Shown here piece after piece: positions 26,897-34,378 of a stretch of DNA of 64,000 nucleotides. The notes under the pieces are model-generated. The model did not search any database. It was not told the DNA's origin and saw only the letters and a list, made by a program, of their open reading frames with translations. Source of the stretch: an uncultured Lachnospiraceae bacterium (GTDB taxonomy: Bacteria > Bacillota > Clostridia > Lachnospirales > Lachnospiraceae); NCBI GenBank assembly GCA_934432595.1, contig CAKRYR010000009.1, positions 31,173 through 95,172 on the forward strand, read 5' to 3'. The stretch's first letter is position 1. Every line of letters begins with the position of its first letter. Position numbers and translations under genes: made by a program.

Positions 26897-27964
26897 CTAC
26901 ATTGTATTTTTCATACTCTGCATCATTCTTAAATAAGAATCTTTTAATCCAATCTCTGGTCTCCATCCAAGTGCTTGCATTTTTTGAGATGATAACTTCA
27001 TCTTAACATCAGGTGCGTATCCATATGTTTTTGCATCTTCTGGAATATCAAATACAACATTTATCTCACCATTTGCTATTTCATTTGCCACCATTTTTGC
27101 CATATTACCAATTGTTATATTAGATTGTTCATTAGCTATTGTGTAAGCTTCACCACTGTTACCTTTAACTAACAATATTAGCATTGCCATTACAGCATCT
27201 CTTGTATAAGTATAATTACCTACAGACTTGCCAGCTGTATGTAATACAATATCTGTCTTATTCATAGCACTTTTTGCAAATTGAGCAAATACTCTATTTT
27301 CACTATATAATATTCCTGCACCAAATGTCTGAGCAAGTCTAGCAATTTTAACCGGAACACCATATTCACTTGCATAACATGCACACATACACTCACACAT
27401 TCTCTTTCCTTCTGAATAGCAGCTTCTTACATTATGAATATCAATATATCCTAAGTCTTTTTCTTCAACTCTATCTAATGTTGGGTCAGTTATACCAAAT
27501 GCCTCCATTGAAGACATATATACCATTCCCTTAACTTTCTTTTCCTTAGCAAGTTCTAACATATTCTCAATACCTCTATGTGATATTTGAATAGTTTCTA
27601 CAGGATGATCTACAAAGAATTTAGATGCTGTAACACTTGCGCCATGTATTATATAGTCTATGTCATCTTCTATATTTTGTTTTTCTGTAATATCTCCATA
27701 TACAAATTTTAAATTATCTGCATTCACTAATTCTCCATATGCATCTTTTACTTTTTGTTCATTTCTAACCAAAGCTAATACTTTTATATTAGCATCTTTT
27801 ATTCTATTGCAACACAATAATGCCTTTACTATTTGTGAACCAATTAATCCTGTTGCACCAGTTACTAATATTGTTCTATTCTTCAACTCCTCTAGTGGTA
27901 TATTTCCATTTGCAATATATTCTAAATCTTCTTGTAAAACTGAATCCTTTGGACTTTCTAACAT
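26897..27964 (-). CDS. NAD-dependent epimerase/dehydratase (extended SDR)
   Basis: The 355-residue protein is an extended short-chain dehydrogenase. The NAD-binding glycine motif is TILVTGATGLIGSQIVKALL (about residues 30-49), the serine region MVYMSSMEAFG carries the catalytic-type Ser, and the YxxxK motif is YSEGKRM (about residues 183-189). The substrate-side sequence (ARLAQTFGAGI, NYTYTRDAVMAMLILL) resembles UDP-hexose or UDP-glucuronate-type enzymes. It is cotranscribed with an IspD/TarI-like cytidylyltransferase, a pairing known for CDP-ribitol synthesis, where the reductase can be an SDR protein. Substrate is undecided between a nucleotide sugar and a pentose phosphate. A 310-base inverted-repeat element lies just upstream of its ribosome binding site. 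Confidence 0.85.
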   Translation of the reverse strand: MLESPKDSVLQEDLEYIANGNIPLEELKNRTILVTGATGLIGSQIVKALLCCNRIKDANIKVLALVRNEQKVKDAYGELVNADNLKFVYGDITEKQNIEDDIDYIIHGASVTASKFFVDHPVETIQISHRGIENMLELAKEKKVKGMVYMSSMEAFGITDPTLDRVEEKDLGYIDIHNVRSCYSEGKRMCECMCACYASEYGVPVKIARLAQTFGAGILYSENRVFAQFAKSAMNKTDIVLHTAGKSVGNYTYTRDAVMAMLILLVKGNSGEAYTIANEQSNITIGNMAKMVANEIANGEINVVFDIPEDAKTYGYAPDVKMKLSSQKMQALGWRPEIGLKDSYLRMMQSMKNTM

Positions 27965-27989
27965 TTTTATCTTCCTTTCTTTGTTGTTC

Positions 27990-28302
27990 TAGGGACAATT
28001 TTAAATAATACTTACCAATTACTAGATATTCAACGTTTTCAAACCTAAACTAATATAGAAAAACCGGAAGAATCACTAAATAGCGAAGGTCCCGGTTTGT
28101 AATTCTACACACTAAACTGTAATACAAGTTTTATAATTCACAATTTCACTCGTTATTATATTTTAATAATAATAATAATAAGCAATACTAACATACTATC
28201 TAATTAAAAATCTTCAAGGATTTATTGCTTTCAGTGAACAGATTTGAATGTTTATATTAGCAAACTTTAAAGTAAACAGATATAAACTTCAAATCGTCCC
28301 TA
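27990..28302. mobile_element. Inverted-repeat element (possible TA-flanked MITE) in the surface-polymer operon
   Basis: The 343-base gap between the epimerase and the cytidylyltransferase is bounded by imperfect inverted repeats: TAGGGACAATTTTAAATA at 27990-28007 and its partner ending AAATCGTCCCTA at 28291-28302 (about 14 of the first 17 bases match). Each end finishes in TA next to GGGAC, as for elements that duplicate a TA target. A near-identical end (19 of 20 bases) occurs alone at 63847-63866, which shows that the motif is repeated. Inside are a hairpin AAACCGG/CCGGTTT (28061-28067, 28092-28098) and no open frame. The identity as a mobile element is inferred. Confidence 0.5.
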
Positions 28303-28307
28303 AAACC

Positions 28308-29033
28308 CTAAAATCCGAAGATTTGTGAATTCTCTCTAGCTTCAAAGATTGCTCTAAATATATAGTAATCAGAAGGTGTTGTAATCTTGATATTCTCAAT
28401 AGGGCCTTCAACTACATGTAGTTTATGACCATACTCAGTCATCATAGAAGCAGAATCAATCATATTATTCTTTCCTTCTGCTATAGCTTTTCTATGACAC
28501 TCCATTATATCTTCTAGTATAAAACTTTGAGGAGCTCTAGCAATTCTTGCTGTACTTCTTTCTGTTGTTGATACTATTTCATCATCATCATTTATAGAAA
28601 CCACTGTTTCATTTTGAGGAACTACTGTTATAGCTGTTCCATATTTTCTAACACATTCAATGTTGTCTTTAATTAACTGTTCTGAAATTAAAGGTCTAAC
28701 ACCATCATGTATTAATACTACAGAATCCTTAGGATCTGGACAATCTGCATATATAGCTTTTAGCCCATTGCAAATTGACTCTTGTCCAGTTGAACCACCA
28801 GGAACAATCCATTTCACCTTTGTTATAAAATTCTTCTTTAATAATTCTTTTAAATAATCTATCCAATCAGCAATACATACAACTGCTATATTATCAATTT
28901 CACTACATCTTTCAAAATACTCTAATGTATGAATAATTATAGCCTTTCCATTTAATTCAAGAAATTGCTTTGGTCTAGTCTTACTATTCATTCTTGTACC
29001 AGAACCTCCAGCAAAGATTAGTGCTGTATTCAT
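28308..29033 (-). CDS. IspD/TarI-like cytidylyltransferase
   Basis: The 241-residue protein belongs to the IspD/TarI family, which makes CDP-activated polyols from CTP. It opens with the nucleotide-binding loop ALIFAGGSGTRMNSKTRPKQFLELNGKAIIIHTLEYF and has VLIHDGVRPLISEQLI, TVVPQNETVVS and TERSTARIARAPQSFIL. Because it sits in a surface-polymer operon with two CDP-polyol phosphotransferases, ribitol-5-phosphate (TarI-type) is a more likely substrate than methylerythritol phosphate. The start at 29033 (MNTALIF) follows AAGGAGG; the frame is open seven codons upstream through the ribosome binding site. Confidence 0.85.
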   Translation of the reverse strand: MNTALIFAGGSGTRMNSKTRPKQFLELNGKAIIIHTLEYFERCSEIDNIAVVCIADWIDYLKELLKKNFITKVKWIVPGGSTGQESICNGLKAIYADCPDPKDSVVLIHDGVRPLISEQLIKDNIECVRKYGTAITVVPQNETVVSINDDDEIVSTTERSTARIARAPQSFILEDIMECHRKAIAEGKNNMIDSASMMTEYGHKLHVVEGPIENIKITTPSDYYIFRAIFEARENSQIFGF

Positions 29034-29138
29034 CACATTTTCCTCCTTATGCAAATCAATTTACATTTTGTTACAAATCTTATATAATACTAACACTTTA
29101 GCCAGTCTATGTCAACAAATTTACTCTATTTAGATAAA

Positions 29139-29194
29139 TGCAAAAGGTAACTATTCAGCCAATAGCTAAACTGTTACTGCAAAAGGTAACTATT
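29139..29194. repeat. Pair of 17-base direct repeats flanking the sigG terminator
   Basis: TGCAAAAGGTAACTATT occurs at 29139-29155 and again, identical, at 29178-29194. The repeats flank and partly form the hairpin after sigG. They may be a local duplication; no function is evident. Confidence 0.6.
29147..29177 (-). terminator. Terminator after sigG
   Basis: GTAACTATTCAGC (29147-29159) and GCTAAACTGTTAC (29165-29177) pair over 13 positions with G-U wobbles and one mismatch, with a five-base loop; on the minus strand the 3' arm is followed by CTTTTGCATTT. It lies about 30 bases after the sigG stop and before the surface-polymer genes. Confidence 0.55.
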
Positions 29195-29204
29195 TCTTTC
29201 TATA

Positions 29205-29987
29205 TCACACAACTTCAAGATATTTTTTCATAGCCTTTAATGCATTTTTCTCTAGTCTACTTACTTGTGCCTGTGATATTCCTATTTCCTGTGCAACCTC
29301 CATTTGAGTCTTACCCTCAAAAAATCTCAAATCAATTATATTCTTTTCCCTTTTAGGTAATCTTTTTACAGCTTCACCTAATGATATTTCTTCTAGCCAT
29401 ATTTCCTCTCTATTTTTCTTATCACTTACCTGATCCATAACATATATTGAATCATTACCATCTGAATTGACTGGCTCATAAAGAGAAATTGGACTTTGTA
29501 TTGCATCAAGAGCCGTAACAATATTCTCTCTATCTATCCCCAATTCATTTGCTATATCATTAATAGTAGGTTCTCGCAAGTTTTTCTTCATCATATTTTC
29601 TTTTATATATATAGCTTTGTATGCTATATCTCTCATAGAACGACTAACACGAATAGAATTATTATCACGCAAATATCTTCTCAATTCGCCTTGAATCATA
29701 GGAACTGCGTAAGTTGAAAATTTAACTTGCTGAGAAATATCAAAATTATCAATCGCTTTTATTAATCCTATACATCCAATTTGAAATAAATCATCAATAT
29801 TTTCATTATTATTATTAAATCTGTGAATTATGCTTAGAACTAAACGTAAGTTTCCCTTAATAAATTTCTCCCTTGCATGCATATCCCCCTCTTTTATTTT
29901 AAGTATTAATTGCTCTTTTTCATCATTTGTAAGAATAGGTAATTTTGCAGTATTAACACCACATATTTCTACTTTATATACACTCAT
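29205..29987 (-). CDS. sigG: Sigma-G, late forespore sigma factor
   Basis: SigG directs late forespore transcription. The 260-residue protein starts MSVYKVEICGVNTAKLPILT, nearly the same as Bacillus SigG, and has region 2 (GNLRLVLSIIHRFNNNNENIDDLFQIGCIGLIKAIDNFDISQQVKFSTYAVPMIQGELRRYLRDNNSIRVSRSMRDIAYKA) and region 4 (FEGKTQMEVAQEIGISQAQVSRLEKNAL). The ATG at 29987 has GGAGG eight bases upstream; that site lies inside the 3' arm of a long hairpin in the sigE-sigG gap. The frame is open 15 codons upstream, but those codons run through the hairpin and are not conserved. Confidence 0.98.
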   Translation of the reverse strand: MSVYKVEICGVNTAKLPILTNDEKEQLILKIKEGDMHAREKFIKGNLRLVLSIIHRFNNNNENIDDLFQIGCIGLIKAIDNFDISQQVKFSTYAVPMIQGELRRYLRDNNSIRVSRSMRDIAYKAIYIKENMMKKNLREPTINDIANELGIDRENIVTALDAIQSPISLYEPVNSDGNDSIYVMDQVSDKKNREEIWLEEISLGEAVKRLPKREKNIIDLRFFEGKTQMEVAQEIGISQAQVSRLEKNALKAMKKYLEVV

Positions 29988-29993
29988 ACAAAT

Positions 29994-30042
29994 AGCCTCC
30001 AAAATGAGAATCTTTATATAAAGTATTCTCATTTTGAAGGCT
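29994..30042 (-). promoter_or_regulatory. Long hairpin sequestering the sigG ribosome binding site
   Basis: The arm at 30025-30042 and the arm at 29994-30011 are complementary over 18 bases, with a single G-U wobble in the minus-strand RNA. Between them the palindrome CTTTATATAAAG (30012-30023) can extend the helix. The GGAGG of sigG is within the 3' arm (minus-strand end GGAGGCT), so any mRNA that carries both arms should be poorly translated for sigG. Confidence 0.8.
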
Positions 30043-30050
30043 TTTTATAC
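30022..30050 (-). promoter_or_regulatory. Predicted sigma-F/sigma-G promoter of sigG
   Basis: On the minus strand GTATA (30046-30050) is followed after 15 bases by GAGAATACT (30022-30030), close to the forespore consensus GYWTA-N15/16-GGNNANAHT. The expected start point falls near 30014-30016, within the loop region of the hairpin, so this transcript would lack the 5' arm and leave the ribosome binding site open. Confidence 0.65.
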
Positions 30051-30052
30051 TT

Positions 30053-30799
30053 CTAACAACCCTCCATTTTTATTATTTCTCTTTTTAATTGCTTTATGAT
30101 TTTTTTCTCTAATCTAGATATGTATGATTGTGATATTCCTAACATATCTGCTACTTCTTTTTGTGTTTTCTCATCTCCATTCTTATCATTAATTCCATAT
30201 CTAAGTTCCACAATAACTCGTTCCCTCTCACTAAGTTTATCTAGGGCCTTAAATAATAATTTTCTGTCCACCTCACTTTCAATCCCCTTATATGCTACAT
30301 CCTCATCTGTTCCTAAAATGTCGGATAACAATAATTCATTACCATCCCAATCTACATTTAAGGGCTCATCTATTGAAACTTCCATTTTAGTCTTACTATT
30401 TCTCCTAAGATACATAAGAATTTCATTTTCTATGCATCTAGACGCATATGTTGCAAGTTTAATATTCTTTATAGGATTAAATGTATTAATGGACTTGATA
30501 AGTCCAATAGTTCCTATTGATATTAAATCCTCAACTCCAACTCCTGTATTATCAAATTTTTTTGCTATGTACACTACTAACCTAAGATTTCTTTCTACCA
30601 AAGTTTTTTTTGCTATTTCTTTATTATTTGTATCTAACTCATTAACTAATTCAGCCTCTTCCTCAGCACTTAGTGGAGGTGGGAGTACCTCTGTCCCTCC
30701 TATGTAATGTACCTCACCTGTAGGACTAACCAACATACTTTTTATACTTGATAATACTCTTAACCTAAATTGTTTAGGTATATCTAAGTTTAATACCAT
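30053..30799 (-). CDS. sigE: Sigma-E, early mother-cell sigma factor
   Basis: SigE is made as pro-sigma-E and activated in the mother cell by SpoIIGA. The 248-residue protein begins with a hydrophobic/basic pro-like segment (MVLNLDIPKQFRLRVLSSIKSMLVSPTGEVHYIGGTEVLPPPLSAEEEAELV), in which YIGG-x-E is the known processing region, then has region 2 (ERNLRLVVYIAKKFDNTGVGVEDLISIGTIGLIKSINTFNPIKNIKLATYASRCIENEILMYLRRN) and region 4 (TQKEVADMLGISQSYISRLEKKIIKQL). It is preceded by spoIIGA and followed by sigG after 65 bases. Confidence 0.98.
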   Translation of the reverse strand: MVLNLDIPKQFRLRVLSSIKSMLVSPTGEVHYIGGTEVLPPPLSAEEEAELVNELDTNNKEIAKKTLVERNLRLVVYIAKKFDNTGVGVEDLISIGTIGLIKSINTFNPIKNIKLATYASRCIENEILMYLRRNSKTKMEVSIDEPLNVDWDGNELLLSDILGTDEDVAYKGIESEVDRKLLFKALDKLSERERVIVELRYGINDKNGDEKTQKEVADMLGISQSYISRLEKKIIKQLKREIIKMEGC

Positions 30800-30828
30800 A
30801 CTGTTTCCTCCAATCTTATATTTTGTAT

Positions 30829-31647
30829 CTAAACCAAGCTTTCACTATGCAAAATTGCATTATACCTATTGTCTCTTGATAATTTCCCATTGTATATTCC
30901 AACTATTGCATTATCCAAAGTCTTCTGATAGTTATCATATTTTATAATTATTTCATCTACTTGTATTCCATATAATATTCCATTTTCTTTTCCCAATGAT
31001 TTATAAGGAATAATGTATATTTTATCTACTTTCACATCATTAAAACTAGAAATGATTTTTTTCTCTACTACTGTTACTTTTTTTCCTGTAGTAGGCTCCG
31101 TTAAGCTATTTCCAGTATCTAATAATGCCTTAAGTCTTATTTCTTTCCCTTTTAACTTAATCATCACCTCATATATCTTTTCTCTATAATAAATCCTCCT
31201 AAGTATTAATGGTACCGAATATTTAATAAGCAAAAATGCTATAGCTCCTATTAAAAATAATTCAATTATAGACACTTGATGCCTTTTATAAGCAATTATT
31301 TTGTCATAAAATGCCGTAATTATTCCTCCCATTAAAAATGTAATTCCCATATGTATACTAATCATCAAAATACATTTCTTTAGCCTCATTCTTCCAAATA
31401 CCATTAATACAATAATTATCTCATTACATATATTTAACAAAATATATAACCACCATATATTGTTAATATGTGTTACCAATAATATCATTTGACTTAAAGT
31501 TAATATAGCTGCAGCTATAACGTATCTCTTTATTCTTATATGCACACTAGCAATGCATCCTGTTAAATAAATAGTCATAAAATCAAATGCAAAATTAATA
31601 ATACTTAATATGTCCCAATATATTATTACCTCAATATTTATCACCAC
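30829..31647 (-). CDS. spoIIGA: SpoIIGA, membrane protease that processes pro-sigma-E
   Basis: SpoIIGA is an aspartic-type membrane protease activated by SpoIIR from the forespore. The 272-residue protein has five N-terminal transmembrane helices (within residues 8-160) and a cytoplasmic domain containing the catalytic motif LLDTGNSLTEPTTGKKVTVVE (about residues 187-207). Length is slightly below that of Bacillus SpoIIGA. It is the first gene of the spoIIGA-sigE-sigG unit. A sequence TTTGTCAAAA about 45 bases upstream on the opposite strand resembles a Spo0A box with one mismatch, so Spo0A control is plausible but not shown. Confidence 0.93.
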   Translation of the reverse strand: MVINIEVIIYWDILSIINFAFDFMTIYLTGCIASVHIRIKRYVIAAAILTLSQMILLVTHINNIWWLYILLNICNEIIIVLMVFGRMRLKKCILMISIHMGITFLMGGIITAFYDKIIAYKRHQVSIIELFLIGAIAFLLIKYSVPLILRRIYYREKIYEVMIKLKGKEIRLKALLDTGNSLTEPTTGKKVTVVEKKIISSFNDVKVDKIYIIPYKSLGKENGILYGIQVDEIIIKYDNYQKTLDNAIVGIYNGKLSRDNRYNAILHSESLV

Positions 31648-31739
31648 CCACTCTTGATGTATCTATATATTACAACATTTTTCTTGCAGAATTTGTCAAA
31701 ACATGAAGTCTTTTCAATTTTTTTTATCAGAAAAATCGA

Positions 31740-31876
31740 CTATCTCCGATAGATATTGACATAGTACCCATATATGTGATAAAAACTTTATTAGGAAAAA
31801 TAATTAAACGAAATATAAGCACTATCTATTTGTTTTTAAAGCATAGTGCCAATAACTCTCCGAACCTTTAGGTTCG
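31740..31876 (+). promoter_or_regulatory. Promoter and structured leader of the degenerate ABC gene
   Basis: TTGACA (31756-31761) is followed after 16 bases by GATAAA (31778-31783). A small palindrome CTATC-TCC-GATAG (31740-31752) lies just upstream of the -35 box. The transcribed leader has two hairpins, GCACTAT/ATAGTGC (31819-31825 with 31843-31849) and CGAACC/GGTTCG (31861-31866 with 31871-31876, loop TTTA). The second is followed by TTTGTAGTTT and could attenuate. Confidence 0.5.
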
Positions 31877-31921
31877 TTTGTAGTTTCCTTATGAATTAAT
31901 AAACTTTAATGAGGTTATAAA

Positions 31922-32584
31922 ATGAACAGAAATATATTACAATTTAGACATGTAAGTAAATATAATAAAGGTTCTTCTGGAATTACTCTTAGCACAAAAG
32001 CCTTAAATAATATTTCATTTACTATAAAAGAGAAAAAAAGTGTAGGATTTATAATAGAAGATGATAATATAAGACGTATATTTACAGACGTTATAAGTGG
32101 ACTAGAGTCACCTGATGCAGGTAAAATTCTTCTATATGATAAAGAAACTTATTTTGATGGTTACCCTTATGAAGGACTTGGTCTACTATTAAATGAGCCA
32201 TCCTTTATGAATACACATGATGGATTTAGTAATTTGAAGATGCTATCTGAATATAATGAAAGCTATGAAAATGATAGGATTTCAAAAACTATGAGCTATG
32301 TTGGTCTTGATCCATTAAGCGAAACAAAAGTTTGCAACTACTCTTCTGCTATGTTTAAAAAACTTTGTTTAGCTTACGCCTTAATACCAAATAATGAATT
32401 ATTGATTTTACCAGAGCCCTTTAAACATTTGAATGAATATGCCTTAAAGGAATTCCTAAGAATATACAATAATTTACGAAACAAAAAAACAATTATATAT
32501 ATCGCTCCTACACACATTCATCTCGGAGGGTTATGCGATAATGTATATCTTATAGAAAATGGTGAACTTATTAAAGTTATATAA
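31922..32584 (+). CDS. ABC-transporter ATPase-like protein lacking Walker A and Walker B
   Basis: The 220-residue protein has the layout of an ABC nucleotide-binding domain but its catalytic motifs are gone. After ALNNISFTIKEKKSVGF the Walker A position reads IIEDDNIRRIFTDVISGLESPDAGKILL, with no GxxGxGKS/T. The signature LSGGQ position reads YSSAMFKKLCLAYALI, and the Walker B position reads LLILPEPFKHLNEYALKEF, where the D-E pair is replaced by P-E. The H-loop (IAPTHIHLGGLCDNVYLIENGEL) is kept. The rest of the fold is well conserved and the frame is intact, which suggests a non-hydrolysing role. No permease gene is adjacent. It is alone on the plus strand. Confidence 0.8.
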   Translation: MNRNILQFRHVSKYNKGSSGITLSTKALNNISFTIKEKKSVGFIIEDDNIRRIFTDVISGLESPDAGKILLYDKETYFDGYPYEGLGLLLNEPSFMNTHDGFSNLKMLSEYNESYENDRISKTMSYVGLDPLSETKVCNYSSAMFKKLCLAYALIPNNELLILPEPFKHLNEYALKEFLRIYNNLRNKKTIIYIAPTHIHLGGLCDNVYLIENGELIKVI

Positions 32585-32703
32585 CATTATTTTTATTATT
32601 ATATATTTTATTTAATATTTTTATTAAATTATAATTATTCTTTTCCTATCATCTACATTATAATACATATGTAATTATTAATTATTTGAAAGGGATTTTT
32701 ATT

Positions 32704-32954
32704 TTGAAAAAACAAAAATTAATCATGATGTTGCCTCATCTGATGATTATCTTTAAGTAAACTTAACTTACGATGTTTTTACACAATGGACGTATGGTAA
32801 AGTTAGCCAATCATGGAAATTAAGTTTAATATCGAAACGTGTAGATGTTACTCAAATTCAAACCTGTACATACCTAGCTAATAGTAAGAAAAAGCCAGTA
32901 ACAACAATAAAAGACGATATAATGAAGGCACTTTTTATGAAAAATTTTTTTTAA
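32704..32954 (+). pseudogene. Decayed small secreted-protein gene
   Basis: AAAGGGA is followed by a TTG start and MKKQKLI, which then stops. A different frame from about 32712 reads TKINHDVASSDDYL, a TAA at 32754-32756, then VNLTYDVFTQWTYGKVSQSWKLSLISKRVDVTQIQTCTYLANSKKKPVTTIKDDI and ends at 32954. The Tyr/Trp/Thr-rich pattern is protein-like, so this looks like a small secreted protein gene broken by one frameshift and one nonsense codon. I do not recognise the family. It follows the degenerate ABC gene in the same orientation. Confidence 0.45.
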
Positions 32955-32965
32955 AACTAAAAGGT

Positions 32966-33016
32966 GTGTCGCAAAATAAGCCATCTGTTTTTAACAAATT
33001 ACTTATTTTGCGACAC
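32966..33016. terminator. Hairpin between the plus-strand remnant and ftsZ
   Basis: GTGTCGCAAAATAAG (32966-32980) and CTTATTTTGCGACAC (33002-33016) form a perfect 15-base-pair stem with a 21-base loop. It lies between two converging units and 15 bases past the ftsZ stop. Neither side has a strong U-tract (minus: ACCTTTTAGTTTT), but the position fits a bidirectional terminator. Confidence 0.7.
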
Positions 33017-33031
33017 TCTCTTTAACATCTA

Positions 33032-34378
33032 TTATTTATTACGATTTTTTTTCAAGAATTCAGGAATTCTAATTCCGCCAAAATCACTTTCTTCTACATT
33101 CTTATATGATGGTGTTATCTTCTTATTACCACCTAAGAATGATGACTTAGTTGTGTTATTTGCATTAACGTTAGAATTTACATCCACGTTACTTTGATTA
33201 ACAGCTATATCATGCCTTATTTGTGATTGTGCATTTTCAACTCTCATACTAGTCTTAGGCATTTCTGCATTTACAGCAGGCTGTCCAGTTGCTAAATTCA
33301 TTGAGTTATCACTAGTAGGATTCTTCTTAGTAACTGTATCTAATATATTAGGAGTATTTGTCTTCATAACTGATGCTTGATTAATTGGCTTATTAGCTGT
33401 CATAGCCTTTGGAGATATTGCTCCAGTTCCTTCCTCTAAACCAGTTGCTATTACTGTAATTGTTGCAATATCTTGAGTTGTATCATCATACATTGCACCA
33501 AATATAATATTAGCTTCTTCTCCAGCTAATTCTTGTACACGTGAAGCAGCATCATTTGCTTCAATTAAGCTTATATCACCTGATACATTTATAATAACAT
33601 GTGTAGCACCCTTAATAGTAGTCTCTAACAATGGACTTGTTATAGCCTCTTCTACAGCATCTAAACACTTATTATCTCCATGTCCGACACCGATACCGAT
33701 GTGTGCAATTCCTTTATCTTTCATAACTGTCTGAACATCAGCAAAGTCAAGATTGATTAAGCCTGGAACATTAATTAAGTCTGTTATACCTTGTACACCT
33801 TGTTGAAGCACTTCATCTGCTTTACGAAGTGCATCAGGCATTGTAGTTCTTCTATCAACAATCTCAAGCAACTTATCATTAGGAATAACAATTAAAGTAT
33901 CAACTGAATCTTTTAATCTCTCAATTCCTGAAATAGCATTACTCATACGTGTTCTTGCTTCAAATCTAAATGGTTTAGTTACAATACCTACTGTAAGTAT
34001 TCCCATATCCTTAGCTATTTTAGCAACAACAGGTGCAGCACCTGTACCTGTTCCACCGCCCATACCACATGTTACGAATACCATATCAGCACCTTTTATC
34101 ATCTCTGCTAATTCTTCAGCATTCTCTTCAGCGGCCTTTTCACCAATTTCTGGTTGTGCACCTGCACCAAGTCCTTTAGTTAATTTTTCACCTATCTGAA
34201 CACAATTTGGTGCTTTACATGATTTTAAATGTTGTTTATCTGTGTTAACACATATAAACTCGACACCTTGTATTCCTTCCTCTATCATTCGATTTACTGC
34301 ATTATTACCTGCTCCACCAACTCCAATAACAAGTATTCTTGCTGCAGCATCTCCTTCATTAGTTCTAATCTCAAGCAA
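33032..34378 (-). CDS. ftsZ: FtsZ cell-division GTPase
   Basis: FtsZ forms the cytokinetic ring. The 448-residue protein has ILVIGVGGAGNNAVNRM at the N-terminus, the GTP signature CGMGGGTGTGAAPVVAKIAK near residue 105, the synergy loop NLDFADVQTVMKDKG, a long Asn/Thr-rich linker (about residues 320-425), and the C-terminal partner-binding peptide GGIRIPEFLKKNRNK. It starts at TTG with AAGGAGG eight bases upstream. An ATG right after the Shine-Dalgarno opens a four-codon frame (MKLA) that overlaps the TTG out of frame, which might tune initiation. ftsQ lies 210 bases upstream. Confidence 0.98.
   Translation of the reverse strand: MLEIRTNEGDAAARILVIGVGGAGNNAVNRMIEEGIQGVEFICVNTDKQHLKSCKAPNCVQIGEKLTKGLGAGAQPEIGEKAAEENAEELAEMIKGADMVFVTCGMGGGTGTGAAPVVAKIAKDMGILTVGIVTKPFRFEARTRMSNAISGIERLKDSVDTLIVIPNDKLLEIVDRRTTMPDALRKADEVLQQGVQGITDLINVPGLINLDFADVQTVMKDKGIAHIGIGVGHGDNKCLDAVEEAITSPLLETTIKGATHVIINVSGDISLIEANDAASRVQELAGEEANIIFGAMYDDTTQDIATITVIATGLEEGTGAISPKAMTANKPINQASVMKTNTPNILDTVTKKNPTSDNSMNLATGQPAVNAEMPKTSMRVENAQSQIRHDIAVNQSNVDVNSNVNANNTTKSSFLGGNKKITPSYKNVEESDFGGIRIPEFLKKNRNK

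Noticed and set aside
27990..28302. A small coding gene in the gap between the epimerase and cytidylyltransferase
   Set aside because: No frame longer than about 30 codons with a ribosome binding site was visible; inverted repeats explain the stretch better.
30096..30707. A 203-codon open frame on the plus strand
   Set aside because: It lies wholly inside sigE in the opposite strand, has a hydrophobic low-information product and no ribosome binding site; sigE is unmistakable.
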